Below, piece after piece: positions 20,940-30,769 of a stretch of DNA of 32,500 nucleotides. The stretch's first letter is position 1. Every line of letters begins with the position of its first letter. The DNA comes from Theodoxus fluviatilis (Eukaryota; Mollusca; Gastropoda; Cycloneritida; Neritidae). The notes below the pieces were generated by a model. That model was given only the letters and a program-made list of their open reading frames with translations. It ran no database searches and was not told where the DNA came from. The stretch is taken from contig JAWQFJ010008698.1 in assembly GCA_034096865.1 (NCBI GenBank), forward strand, positions 1-32,500. The letters are read 5' to 3'. Position numbers and translations under genes: made by a program.

Positions 20940-21440
20940 TACAAGAAAATAGAAGTAGAATAAAGACGGCGCCAACGGGAGCAGCAGAAGGCGCAGGAAT
21001 GGACGGAACGTGAGGAGAAGTAAGAAGGACGACCAGTAGCAGGAATAGAAGGAGGAGTAGGAGTAGGAGTAAGAGGAGGGGAGGAGAGCAGCAGAAAAAG
21101 TAGGAGCCAGAGCAGGAGGAGCAGGAGCAAGACGAGGGGCAGGGGCAGGCGAAAGAGAAGCATGCACAGCAGAAAGGCAGGGCAAAGCAGGACAGGCGCA
21201 AAACCACCAGAGGAGATAGGAGCAAAGGGAATGGGAACAGAACCAACAGCAGGAAAAGTAGCCCAAGCAGGAACTTCTCAACTAAAACGAGGTGGTAGAA
21301 CAAGAACACAAAAAGCAAAAGAGCTTGAATGAATTGGAGACCAGAGGCACGATGAGAGGAAATAAGGAAGTTTTCCAGGGAAAGGAGGAAGCAATAAAAC
21401 GAAACGGAAAACATGTAGACTAGAAAAAGGAACCTCAAAG
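20940..21440 (+). repeat. Degenerate purine-rich tract (GGAGNA words)
   Basis: The plus strand is mostly A/G over about 500 bp, with repeated AGGAGNAG and GCAGGAG words. It lies about 150 bp downstream (in the minus direction) of the EGF-like exon. The Leu/Ser-rich minus-strand ORFs are products of this composition. Confidence 0.75.
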
Positions 21441-21593
21441 CACAGTCAGGTGGTGAAAAACAGACGAGGAAAAGGGACTAGGAATGCGACAGCGACAACC
21501 ACCAACAGCACCTGACAGTGATGGCGAAAGGAAGAAGATGAGCGCGCGCTTGCTGGGCATGGTAGACAAAAGGACAGAGAACTGCAGGTCTAC

Positions 21594-21692
21594 CTGGGTA
21601 TTCGCACGAGGTACCAGTGAAGTCAGGTAGGCAGGCACAGGTGTTGGTCCCCACACACGTGGCTCCGTTCTGGCAGTGAGGGTTGCAGCGGC
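21594..21692 (-). CDS. EGF-like domain exon of a secreted or membrane protein
   Basis: The acceptor ctatgttgaacag precedes 21692 and the donor CCCAG|gtagac follows 21594. The 99 bases hold two bases, 32 codons and one base, so the exon is phase 1-1, the usual form of a shuffled EGF module. The 32 residues run from RCNPHCQNGATCVGTNTC to SCEYP. Six cysteines are spaced C-x3-C-x5-C-x5-C-x-C-x8-C, the canonical EGF pattern with the 1-3, 2-4, 5-6 disulfides, and the Gly-Thr before the sixth Cys is typical. There is no Asp-x-Asp/Asn calcium-binding signature at the start. The sequence style resembles EGF repeats of VWDE, WIF1 and similar multi-EGF proteins, but one module cannot name the gene. Neighbouring EGF exons should lie at higher coordinates, yet minisatellites begin within 600 bp. 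Confidence 0.85.
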
Positions 21693-21722
21693 CTGTTCAA
21701 CATAGAGCACAGCCACAATCAC

Positions 21723-22242
21723 AACATGTCAAGGTAGAAGTGAAAGCATTGGTTTTACTTAGCGACTTCTCACCCATGTCTGCATAGCTAAATGCCGCGC
21801 AGCTATTTTAGACAATCAATCAGCGCCCGACTTCGCACGGGATTTAGTCACCGTCCATATCGATACCCCACTAGATACGTCCTCTACTGGGCTCTACAGC
21901 CCGTCAGTATATACTTCCAAAGAGGAGACGTAGACCAAAAATAATGTGTGTGCTTGAGCTAATGTTGGATGTACCGTGACTGACAGTGTCAGGGATTCCC
22001 ATACAAGTGTAGAGTAATTGTGCAATGGCATCGCAGATTTCTTTTGCTCCTTCGTTTTGAGTGATGTATGGACTGGATACCACTAACAATCAGTAACGGA
22101 TTTTTCACATAAATAATAAAGACAGCTAAGCACTGTTTTCTTTTTTCAGTTGCCTACTTCTTCGCTTCACTCCATGCTACCTGACGAAGAGCGTTTGTCC
22201 AAAAGCCCGTGTGTCTTGTGTGGTCGTAGGTATTAATCAACC
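21723..22242. other. No gene recognised
   Basis: Unique DNA between the EGF-like exon and the 42-bp array; no further EGF exon was found. Confidence 0.5.
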
Positions 22243-22300
22243 GTGGTATTCGCGGCATATGCTGCAAGGTTGTGGTATTGGCGGCATATGCTGCAAGGTT
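22243..22300 (+). repeat. Two copies of a 29-bp repeat leading into the 42-bp array
   Basis: Two near-identical 29-bp units (starts at 22243 and 22272) differ at one base and share ATGCTGCAAGGTT with the 42-bp unit that follows at 22301 in the same register. Confidence 0.85.
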
Positions 22301-23127
22301 GTGACTGGGCCAAGCTTGCTAGTTGTGACATGCTGCAAGGTTGTGACTGGGCCAAGCTTGCTAGTTGCGACATGCTGCAAGGTTGTGACTGGGCCAAGCT
22401 TGCTAGTTGTGACATGCTGCAAGGTTGTGACTGGGCCAAGCTTGCTAGTTGTGACATGCTGCAAGGTTGTGACTGGGCTAAGCTTGCTAGTTGCGACATG
22501 CTGCAAGGTTGTGACTGGGCCAAGCTTGCTAGTTGCGACATGCTGCAAGGTTGTGACTGGGCCAAGCTTGCTAGTTGTGACATGCTGCAAGGTTGTGACT
22601 GGGCCAAGCTTGCTAGTTGTGACATGCTGCAAGGTTGTGACTGGGCCAAGCTTGCTAGTTGCGACATGCTGCAAGGTTGTGACTGGGCCAAGCTTGCTAG
22701 TTGCGACATGCTGCAAGGTTGTGACTGGGCCAAGCTTGCTAGTTGCGACATGCTGCAAGGTTGTGACTTGGCCAAGCTTGCTAGTTGCGACATGCTGCAA
22801 GGTTGTGACTGGGCCAAGCTTGCTAGTTGTGACATGCTGCAAGGTTGTGACTGGGCCAAGCTTGCTAGTTGCGACATGCTGCAAGGTTGTGACTGGGCCA
22901 AGCTTGCTAGTTGTGACATGCTGCAAGGTTGTGACTGGGCCAAGCTTGCTAGTTGTGACATGCTGCAAGGTTGTGACTGGGCCAAGCTTGCTAGTTGTGA
23001 CATGCTGCAAGGTTGTGACTGGGCCAAGCTTGCTAGTTGTGACATGCTGCAAGGTTGTGACTGGGCCAAGCTTGCTAGTTGTGACATGCTGCAAGGTTGT
23101 GACTGGGCCAAGCTTGCTAGTTGTGAC
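22288..23127 (+). repeat. 42-bp minisatellite, 20 copies
   Basis: Unit begins ATGCTGCAAGGTTGTGAC and continues TGGGCCAAGCTTGCTAGTTGTGAC in two parts. Twenty units fill 840 bp exactly. Only a few sites vary: GTTGTGACA or GTTGCGACA (12 and 8 copies), GGGCCAAG to GGGCTAAG once, and ACTGGG to ACTTGG once. Every unit has a HindIII site (AAGCTT). The last six copies are all of the T type. Because 42 is a multiple of three, four frames stay open; these ORFs of about 300-320 aa are not supported as genes. Confidence 0.97.
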
Positions 23128-23357
23128 AAATACTGCGAGTGATGAGGGGGTAGAGTCGTGAAATGTGATTTCCATAAAATTACAAAAATATTAATTATTA
23201 ACATATTCTTACAACAATGGCAAAGATTTGTTCATTTTTAAATTGTGAGTATTTCTGGTAAAGGTTTTGCGAGATTTTGTTGGATAGATAGACGGGCTTG
23301 TGCAGAACAAATTGGTACATGTCTTGTCCTTGAAATAAGGCTATTTTTAGTAGCGTC
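23128..23357. other. Unique AT-rich spacer between arrays
   Basis: About 230 bp with no similarity to either array that I can see. Confidence 0.6.
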
Positions 23358-26016
23358 GACAGACCAACAGTCCCAATGATACCGCCAGAGTGAGGGTTTT
23401 GTCGTATTGACAGACCAACAGTCCCAATTATACCGCCAGAGTGAGGGTTATGTCGTATTGACAGACCAGCAGTCCCAATGATACCGCCAGAGTGAGGGTT
23501 ATGTCGTATTGACAGACCAACAGTCCCAATTATACCGCCAGAGGAAGGGTTATGTCGTATTGACAGACCAACAGTCCCAATTATACCGCCAGAGTGAGGG
23601 TTATGTCGTATTGACAGACCAACAGTCCCAATGATACCGCCAGAGTGAGGGTTATGTCGTATTGACAGACCAACAGTCCCAATTATACCGCCAGAGGAAG
23701 GGTTATGTCGTATTGACAGACCAACAGTCCCAATTATACCGCCAGAGTGAGGGTTATGTCGTATTGACAGACCAACAGTCCCAATGATACCGCCAGAGTG
23801 AGGGTTATGTCGTATTGACAGACCAACAGTCCTCATTATACCGCCAGAGTGAGGGTTATGTCGTACTGACAGACCAACAGCCCTCATTATATCGCCAGAG
23901 TGAGGGTTATGTCGTATTGACAGACCAACAGTCCCAATGATACCGCCAGAGTGAGGGTTATGTCGTATTGACAGACCAGCAGTCCCAATGATACCGCCAG
24001 AGTGAGGGTTATGTCGTATTGACAGACCAGCAGTCCCAATGATACCGCCAGAGTGAGGGTTTTGTCGTATTGACAGACCAGCAGTCCCAATGAAACCGCC
24101 AGAGTGAGGGTTATGTCGTATTGACAGACCAGCAGTCCCAATGATACCGCCAGAGTGAGGGTTATGTCGTATTGACAGACCAACAGTCCTCATTATACCG
24201 CCAGAGTGAGGGTTATGTCATATTGACAGACCAACAGTCCCAATGATACCGCCAGAGTGAGGGTTATGTCGTATTGACAGACCAGCAGTCCCAATTATAT
24301 CGCCAGAGTGAGGGTTATGTCGTATCGACAGACCAACAGTCCTCATTATACCGCCAGAGTGAGGGTTATGTCGTATTGACAGACCAGCAGTCCCAATTAT
24401 ACCGCCAGAGTGAGGGTTATGTCGTATTGACAGACGAGCAGTCCCAATTATACCGCCAGAGGGAGGGTTATGTCGTATTGACAGACAAGCAGTCCCAATG
24501 ATACCGCCAGAGTGAGGGTTATGTCGTATTGACAGACCAGCAGTCCCAATGATACCGCCAGAGTGAGGGTTATGTCATATTGACAGACCAACAGTCCCAA
24601 TGATACCGCCAGAGTGAGGGTTATGTCGTATTGACAGACCAGCAGTCCCAATGATACCGCCAGAGTGAGGGTTATGTCGTATTGACAGACCAACAGTCCC
24701 AATTATACCGCCAGAGTGAGGGTTATGTCATATTGACAGACCAACAGTCCCAATTATACCGCCAGAGGGAGGGTTATGTCATATCGACAGATCAACAGTC
24801 CCAATGATACCGCCAGAGTGAGGGTTATGTCGTATTGACAGACCAGCAGTCCCAATGATACCGCCAGAGTGAGGGTTATGTCATATTGACAGACCAACAG
24901 TCCCAATTATACCGCCAGAGTGAGGGTTATGTCATATTGACAGACCAACAGTCCCAATGATACCGCCAGAGTGAGGGTTATGTCATATTGACAGACCAAC
25001 AGTCCCAATTATACCGCCAGAGTGAGGGTTATGTCGTATTGACAGACCAGCAGTCCCAATGATACCGCCAGAGTGAGGGTTTTGTCGTATTGACAGACCA
25101 GCAGTCCCAATGATACCGCCAGAGTGAGGGTTATGTCGTATTGACAGACCAGCAGTCCCAATTATACCGCCAGAGTGAGGGTTATGTCGTATTGACAGAC
25201 CAGCAGTCCCAATGATACCGCCAGAGTGAGGGTTTTGTCGTATTGACAGACCAGCAGTCCCAATTATACCGCCAGAGTGAGGGTTATGTCATATTGACAG
25301 ACCAACAGTCCCAATTATACCGCCAGAGTGAGGGTTATGTCGTATTGACAGACCAGCAGTCCCAATGATACCGCCAGAGTGAGGGTTTTGTCGTATTGAC
25401 AGACCAGCAGTCCCAATTATACCGCCAGAGTGAGGGTTTTGTCGTATTGACAGACCAGCAGTCCCAATGATACCGCCAGAGTGAGGGTTATGTCGTATTG
25501 ACAGACCAGCAGTCCCAATGATACCGCCAGAGTGAGGGTTATGTCGTATTGACAGACCAGCAGTTCCAATGATACCGCCAGAGTGAGAGTTATGTCGTAT
25601 TGACAGACCAGCAGTCCCAATGATACCGCCAGAGTGAGGGTTATGTCGTATTGACAGACCAGCAGTCCCAATGATACCGCCAGAGTGAGGGTTATGTCGT
25701 ATTGACAGACCAACAGTCCTAATGATACCGCCAGAGTGAGGGTTATGTCATATTGACAGACCAACAGTCCCAATGATACCGCCAGAGTGAGGGTTATGTC
25801 ATATTGACAGACCAGCAGTCCCAATGATACCGCCAGAGTGAGGGTTATGTCGTATTGACAGACCAGCAGTCCCAATGATACCGCCAGAGTGAGGGTTATG
25901 TCGTATTGACAGACAAGCAGTCCCAATGATACCGCCAGAGTGAGGGTTATGTCGTATTGACAGACAAGCAGTCCCAATGATACCGCCAGAGTGAGGGTTA
26001 TGTCGTATTGACAGAC
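23358..26016 (+). repeat. 51-bp minisatellite, 52 copies
   Basis: Unit begins GACAGACCARCAGTCCCAAT and continues KATACCGCCAGAG, TGAGGGTT, WTGTCRTATT. From the first GACAGAC (23358) to the last (26010) is 2652 bp, exactly 52 units. Variation is mostly at five sites: CCAACA/CCAGCA, AATGATA/AATTATA, GTCGTA/GTCATA, GGTTAT/GGTTTT and GAGTGAGG/GAGGGAGG or GAGGAAGG. AATGATA and GTCATA create stops in one frame each, so no frame stays open across the whole array. Confidence 0.97.
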
Positions 26017-26587
26017 GTCGCCTCTAACGTGTAGTGCTGCTTGGGGTCGCCCGCGATGGAACTATTGGAACAGGCTCCGACAGCTCTGTGACGGCGGATT
26101 CCGATGAGGGGGCTTATAGGTGCTACCGCTTTCTTGAGAACTTTGTTATCATGATGATTCCAGTCGCCTACGAGGTTTTTTCTCTCTCTTTTTTCATGCT
26201 GAAGAAGATACAGACTATGGAAACATGTCAATGTAGTCCATGTTTAGTTCTCGCTGCTTACTACTTGTACTTTGATGATCTTTAAACGATGAGCATTTGA
26301 GCTGACATTTCGTGGGGAACTTCTGGTTTGTAGATGACCGCGGACTGGTGAGACACAACGTAAATTGCGACACTGAACAGAACTTGTGACGGAGGCAAAG
26401 AGAAGGTGTGCTTTTACTTGTTTATGGGAACGCATGCATGTATCTCTGTGTATTTTCGAGCGCACACGTGTGTGTACAAGTGCTCACCCGCAAGCTTGGT
26501 ATGAACATTAGCAATGAAGTACTGCAGGCATGAAAGAACAGCGTGTGCTTCTACGTGTATCTGCATGAGCCAAAGAGGGACGAGAAT
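26017..26587. other. Unique spacer between arrays, no gene recognised
   Basis: About 570 bp. Small ORFs on both strands lack any recognisable feature. Confidence 0.5.
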
Positions 26588-28706
26588 GAGCATCTGTACG
26601 AGCCATGAAGGGAGAAGCATGAGCATTTGTACGAGTCATGGAGGGAGAAGCATGAGCATCTGTACGAGCCATGAAGGGAGAAGCATGAGCATCTGTACGA
26701 GCCATGGAGGGAGACGGATGAGCATCTGTACGAGCCATGGAGGGAGAAGCATGAGCATCTGTACGAGCCATGGAGGGAGAAGCATGAGCATCTGTACGAG
26801 CCATGGAGGGAGACGGATGAGCATCTGTACGAGCCATGGAGGGAGACGGATGAGCATCTGTACGAGCCATGGAGGGAGACGGATGAGCATATGTACGAGT
26901 CATGAAGGGAGAAGCATGAGCATCTGTACGAGCCATGGAGGGAGACGGATGAGCATCTGTACGAGCCATGGAGGGAGAAGCATGAGCATCTGTACGAGCC
27001 ATGGAGGGAGAAGCATGAGCATCTGTACGAGCCATGGAGGGAGACGGATGAGCATCTGTACGAGCCATGGAGGGAGACGGATGAGCATCTGTACGAGCCA
27101 TGGAGGGAGACGGATGAGCATATGTACGAGTCATGAAGGGAGAAGCATGAGCATCTGTACGAGTCATGGAGGCAGACGGATGAGCATCTGTACGAGCCAT
27201 GGAGGGAGAAGCATGAACATCTGTACGAGCCATGAAGGGAGACGGAAGATCATCTGTAGGAGCCATGGAGGGAGACGGATGAGCATATGTACGAGCCATG
27301 GATGGAGAAGCATGAGCATCTGTACGAGTCATGGATGGAGAAGCATGAGCATCTGTACGAGTCATGGAGGGAGAAGCATGAGCATCTGTACGAGCCATGA
27401 AGGGAGAAGCATGAGCATCTGTACGAGCCATGGAGGGAGAAGCATGAGCATCTGTACGAGCCATAAAGGGAGACGGATGAGCATCTGTACGAGTCATGGA
27501 GGGAGACGGATGAGCATCTGTACGAGCCATGGAGGGAGACGGATGAGCATCTGTACGAGCCATGGAGGGAGACGGATGAGCATCTGTACGAGCCATGGAG
27601 GGAGAAGCATGAGCATCTGTACGAGCCATGGAGGGAGAAGCATGAGCATCTGTACGAGCCATAAAGGGAGACGGATGAGCATCTGTACGAGTCATGGAGG
27701 GAGACGGATGAGCATCTGTACGAGTCATGGAGGGAGACGGATGAGCATCTGTACGAGCCATGGAGGGAGAAGCATGAGCATCTGTACGAGCCATGGAGGG
27801 AGAAGCATGAGCATCTGTACGAGCCATGGAGGGAGAAGCATGAGCATCTGTACGAGCCATGGAGGGAGAAGCATGAGCATCTGTACGAGCCATGGAGGGA
27901 GAAGCATGAGCATCTGTACGAGTCATGGAGGGAGAAGCATGAGCATCTGTACGAGCCATGGAGGGAGACGGATGAGCATCTGTACGAGCCATGGAGGGAG
28001 ACGGATGAGCATCTGTACGAGCCATGGAGGGAGACGGATGAGCATCTGTACGAGCCATGGAGGGAGAAGCATGAGCATCTGTACGAGCCATGGAGGGAGA
28101 CGGATGAGCATATGTACGAGCCATGGAGGGAGACGGATGAGCATCTGTACGAGTCATGGAGGGAGAAGCATGAGCATCTGTACGAGCCATGGAGGGAGAA
28201 GCATGAGCATCCGTACGAGTCATGGAGGGAGAAGCATGAGCATCTGTACGAGTCATGGAGGGAGAGGGATGAGCATATGTACGAGTCATGGAGGGAGACG
28301 GATGAGCATCTGTACGAGCGATGGAGGGAGAAGCATGAGCATCTGTACGAGCCATGGAGGGAGAAGCATGAGCATCCGTACGAGTCATGGAGGGAGACGG
28401 ATGAGCATCTGTACGAGTCATGGAGGGAGAAGCATGAGCATCTGTACGAGCCATGGAGGGAGAAGCATGAGCATCCGTACGAGTCATGGAGGGAGAAGCA
28501 TGAGCATCTGCACGAGTCATGGAGGGAGAGGGATGAGCATATGTACGAGTCATGGAGGGAGACGGATGAGCATCTGTACGAGCGATGGAGGGAGAAGCAT
28601 GAGCATCTGTACGAGTCATGGAGGGAGACGGATGAGCATCTGTACGAGTCATGGAGGGAGACGGATGAGCATCTGTACGAGTCATGGAGGGAGACGGATG
28701 AGCATC
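26588..28706 (+). repeat. 33-bp minisatellite, 64 copies
   Basis: Unit is GAGCATCTGTACGAGCCATG followed by GAGGGAGAAGCAT. From 26588 to the last partial unit at 28700 is 2112 bp, exactly 64 units. Common variants are GAGAAGCAT or GAGACGGAT, GAGCC or GAGTC, GGAGGG or GAAGGG, and CATCTG or CATATG. The last sixteen units contain an eight-unit duplication of 264 bp. Long ORFs (786 aa plus, 753 aa minus) run through only because the unit is a multiple of three; variants change the amino acids in nearly every frame, and I do not call a gene. Confidence 0.97.
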
Positions 28707-28876
28707 ATGCGTGTGTGCGGGCAAAGGCAGACAGAGCGGCCGCTGGGTGCAGATACAAGAGTGGGGCAAGGGAGCTGGGACGGCGAGTTGTGGTGGGCTG
28801 GCATGTTTACTGCCCCAACCCCCACACCGGCCTGGGCTTTAATTGTGCCTGATGACCCTATAGGCCGCACGTGAAT

Positions 28877-29105
28877 CCCGCATCCCCTCAGTGAACACCC
28901 CCCCCCCAACCTGCTTATCCCACCCCACCCCTAGGAACACCCACCCCAACCCCATCATCCCCACCAGAGTCAGTTCCCCTTACAATGCTTCCCCACACTC
29001 ACCGCCATGTCACCCCCCTGGGACAGTCCCCCGCCCCCAACCGCACCTCCTATTCCCTTAAAATAAGTTCCCCATAGCTTGCCCCCCAACCCCCCTACCT
29101 AACCC
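28877..29105 (+). repeat. C-rich low-complexity DNA
   Basis: Dense runs of C (up to nine or ten) with ACCCC and CCCCA words. Confidence 0.85.
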
Positions 29106-29285
29106 CTTTGGACGGGCGCCTGCTGTGTGGGTTGACGACAGAGGGTTTTGGATTTCCACCTCTGGAAGTTTTATGGGAAACTTCTCAATGACAGATAACG
29201 GCCTCGGAGATAGGACTTGCTTCGGATGTTGCAGAGGTGAAGAGGGTTTCATGACAGCCATGAATTGTCTCGACTGCTGCTTCAC

Positions 29286-29305
29286 CGCAGTCTGCCCCCC
29301 CCCCC

Positions 29306-29398
<93 letters not shown>
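29286..29398 (+). repeat. Poly-C followed by (CT)n microsatellite
   Basis: A C run at about 29295-29308 leads into a nearly pure CT array that ends at about 29395. Confidence 0.95.
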
Positions 29399-29400
<2 letters not shown>

Positions 29401-29530
29401 CATGTCAGTCTATCTGCCTGCCTGCATGCCAGCCTCTTCTCGGTCTATCTGCCTGCCTGTCTATCTGCCTGCCTGTCTGTATGCCTGTCTGTATGCCTGT
29501 CTGTATGCCTGTCTATCTGACTCTGTGTGC

Positions 29531-29533
<3 letters not shown>
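29399..29533 (+). repeat. CTGC/CTGT tetranucleotide-like repeat
   Basis: Degenerate CTGCCTGTCTGTATGC words, including about four copies of a CTGTATGC octamer-like unit near 29475-29510. Confidence 0.85.

Positions 29534-29567
<34 letters not shown>
29534..29567 (+). repeat. (TA)n microsatellite
   Basis: A pure TA run of about 17 units following the CTGT repeat. Confidence 0.95.
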
Positions 29568-29570
<3 letters not shown>

Positions 29571-29600
29571 GTGTGTGTCTGTCTCTACGTCACCGTCTCC

Positions 29601-29601
<1 letters not shown>

Positions 29602-29648
<47 letters not shown>
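29602..29648 (+). repeat. (CT)n microsatellite
   Basis: A nearly pure CT run directly after a short GTCTCCGTCTC lead. Confidence 0.95.
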
Positions 29649-29655
<7 letters not shown>

Positions 29656-29842
29656 GCTCGCTTGCTCTCTCTCCGAAAATGAGAACGAAGCTCACTTTTT
29701 AATGTGACAGCCATATGTTCAACGATATTGGACATAAATATTCAGTGAGACATTTCCAGTAGGTATATCCTTCAGATTTCACGATGTTTTAAATGGAAAA
29801 GAGCCAAATGTGGCTTGACATATTTCCATGTTCATCTTGTAC

Positions 29843-29872
29843 CTAATGAGCATTTAACTAAATGCTCATTAG
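29843..29872. repeat. Perfect 13-bp hairpin
   Basis: CTAATGAGCATTT, a 4-base loop AACT, then AAATGCTCATTAG. No T-run follows, and no gene ends here, so a terminator or histone-type 3' stem-loop is not supported. Confidence 0.8.
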
Positions 29873-30080
29873 TGAACAATCTTACCCTGGTGTACAAATA
29901 CTTCATTCTGATTTAATGTTGAATTACATACTGACGAGTTTTGTTATGTCATTTTCTTTTATCACAAGATTATATTATATTATGACTCATACAACCTGGA
30001 TTCGCTATTTTTAGAATGTGTACGAGCGTACATTTCTGTATACTCCAACGTTCATGGGACGTCGGCCGCAAATAAAGAAT
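29873..30080. other. No gene recognised
   Basis: AT-rich unique DNA. Confidence 0.5.
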
Positions 30081-30081
30081 A

Positions 30082-30142
<61 letters not shown>
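30082..30142 (+). repeat. (CT)n microsatellite
   Basis: CT run interrupted once by CACA near 30109-30112. Confidence 0.95.
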
Positions 30143-30145
<3 letters not shown>

Positions 30146-30520
30146 AAAACTTCTGAGAGCTGAAGTCAATTTTCCTTCATAGACTCCAGATCGCTTTTGA
30201 ATTCCAAACAAGGCGAGCATCGTTAAAGAACGAATGATCAGTGCAAAATATGTTTGATCGATGCACCGTTATATCCATGAGATCAATGGTTATGTAAAAT
30301 AAAATTCAAGCAAAATGAGTTTTAACAGAGTATTTGAAGTATTTCTGTGAGTTTGGGACGCTTCCTGTTGTAATAATGTGCTTGAACTTGAAGCAGTTTC
30401 TCCATAATCAGTGGATGGCGAAGAACACTTTTGAGTCCGCAAGCCGCAAAAGAGGAAAAACCAGGCTAAAAGATAGAGCAAAGGCAGTTTTTTCTCTCCA
30501 AATGCTTCTGTACTGTGTCA

Positions 30521-30630
30521 TCACCTCCGTCAAGGAGGTTATGTTTTTCGCTCGGTTGGTTGGTTTGTTCGTTATTCGGCAAGGTAACTCAGTTCGAAAC
30601 AGGTTCAGATTAAATTTGCTGCAAAGGTAA
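30521..30630 (+). repeat. Probable dispersed-repeat copy headed by a small hairpin
   Basis: ACCTCC-GTCAA-GGAGGT (30523-30539) forms a 6-bp stem and is followed by TATGTTTTTCGCTCGGTTGG, TTGGTTTGTTCGTTATTC and then GGTTCAGAT. From general knowledge I recall this 'CACCTCCGCCAAGGAGGTTATGTTTTC ... GTTTGTTTGTT ... GATTCAGAT' arrangement as a common interspersed motif in several animal genomes. That recollection cannot be checked here. Confidence 0.45.
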
Positions 30631-30708
30631 GCATTTTACCTAAGGAATAATTTATTAAACTTTGGAGGTTATCTTTTATGTCGTTTTGGAATTACAACTG
30701 TAGGATGG

Positions 30709-30713
<5 letters not shown>

Positions 30714-30769
<56 letters not shown>

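Larger units (their letters stand above)
11949..21593 (-). other. Possible large intron between the EGF-like exon and the basic-tail exon
   Basis: The two flanking exons agree in strand and phase. No further EGF-type exon was recognised between them, though unrecognised exons may exist. The stretch holds the GT/CG array, a CTGT-rich patch, C-rich and GC-rich DNA, an inverted repeat and a purine-rich tract, all listed separately. Joining the two exons is inference. Confidence 0.3.

Noticed and set aside
20805..21438. Leu/Ser/Phe-rich minus ORFs that look like membrane proteins
   Set aside because: They arise from the long pyrimidine-rich strand of the purine tract.
22211..23204. ORFs of about 300-320 aa in four frames across the 42-bp array
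   Set aside because: Same cause: a stop-free unit divisible by three. The silent-site observation is reported as a finding, but it is not enough for a gene call.
23198..25977. Repeat-protein ORFs in the 51-bp array
   Set aside because: Common unit variants (AATGATA, GTCATA) introduce stops, so no frame survives the whole array.
23358..26016. CRISPR-like array
   Set aside because: The units are direct tandem repeats with no unique spacers and the DNA is eukaryotic.
26508..28874. Very long ORFs (786 aa plus, 753 aa minus) across the 33-bp array
   Set aside because: They exist because the 33-bp unit lacks stops in these frames. Both strands are open over the same DNA, variants change residues, and neither end shows a credible start context or domain.
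29125..29520. Plus ORF with CFGCC and CLDCC motifs
   Set aside because: The Cys-rich part is short, runs into a CT repeat and has no splice or homology support.
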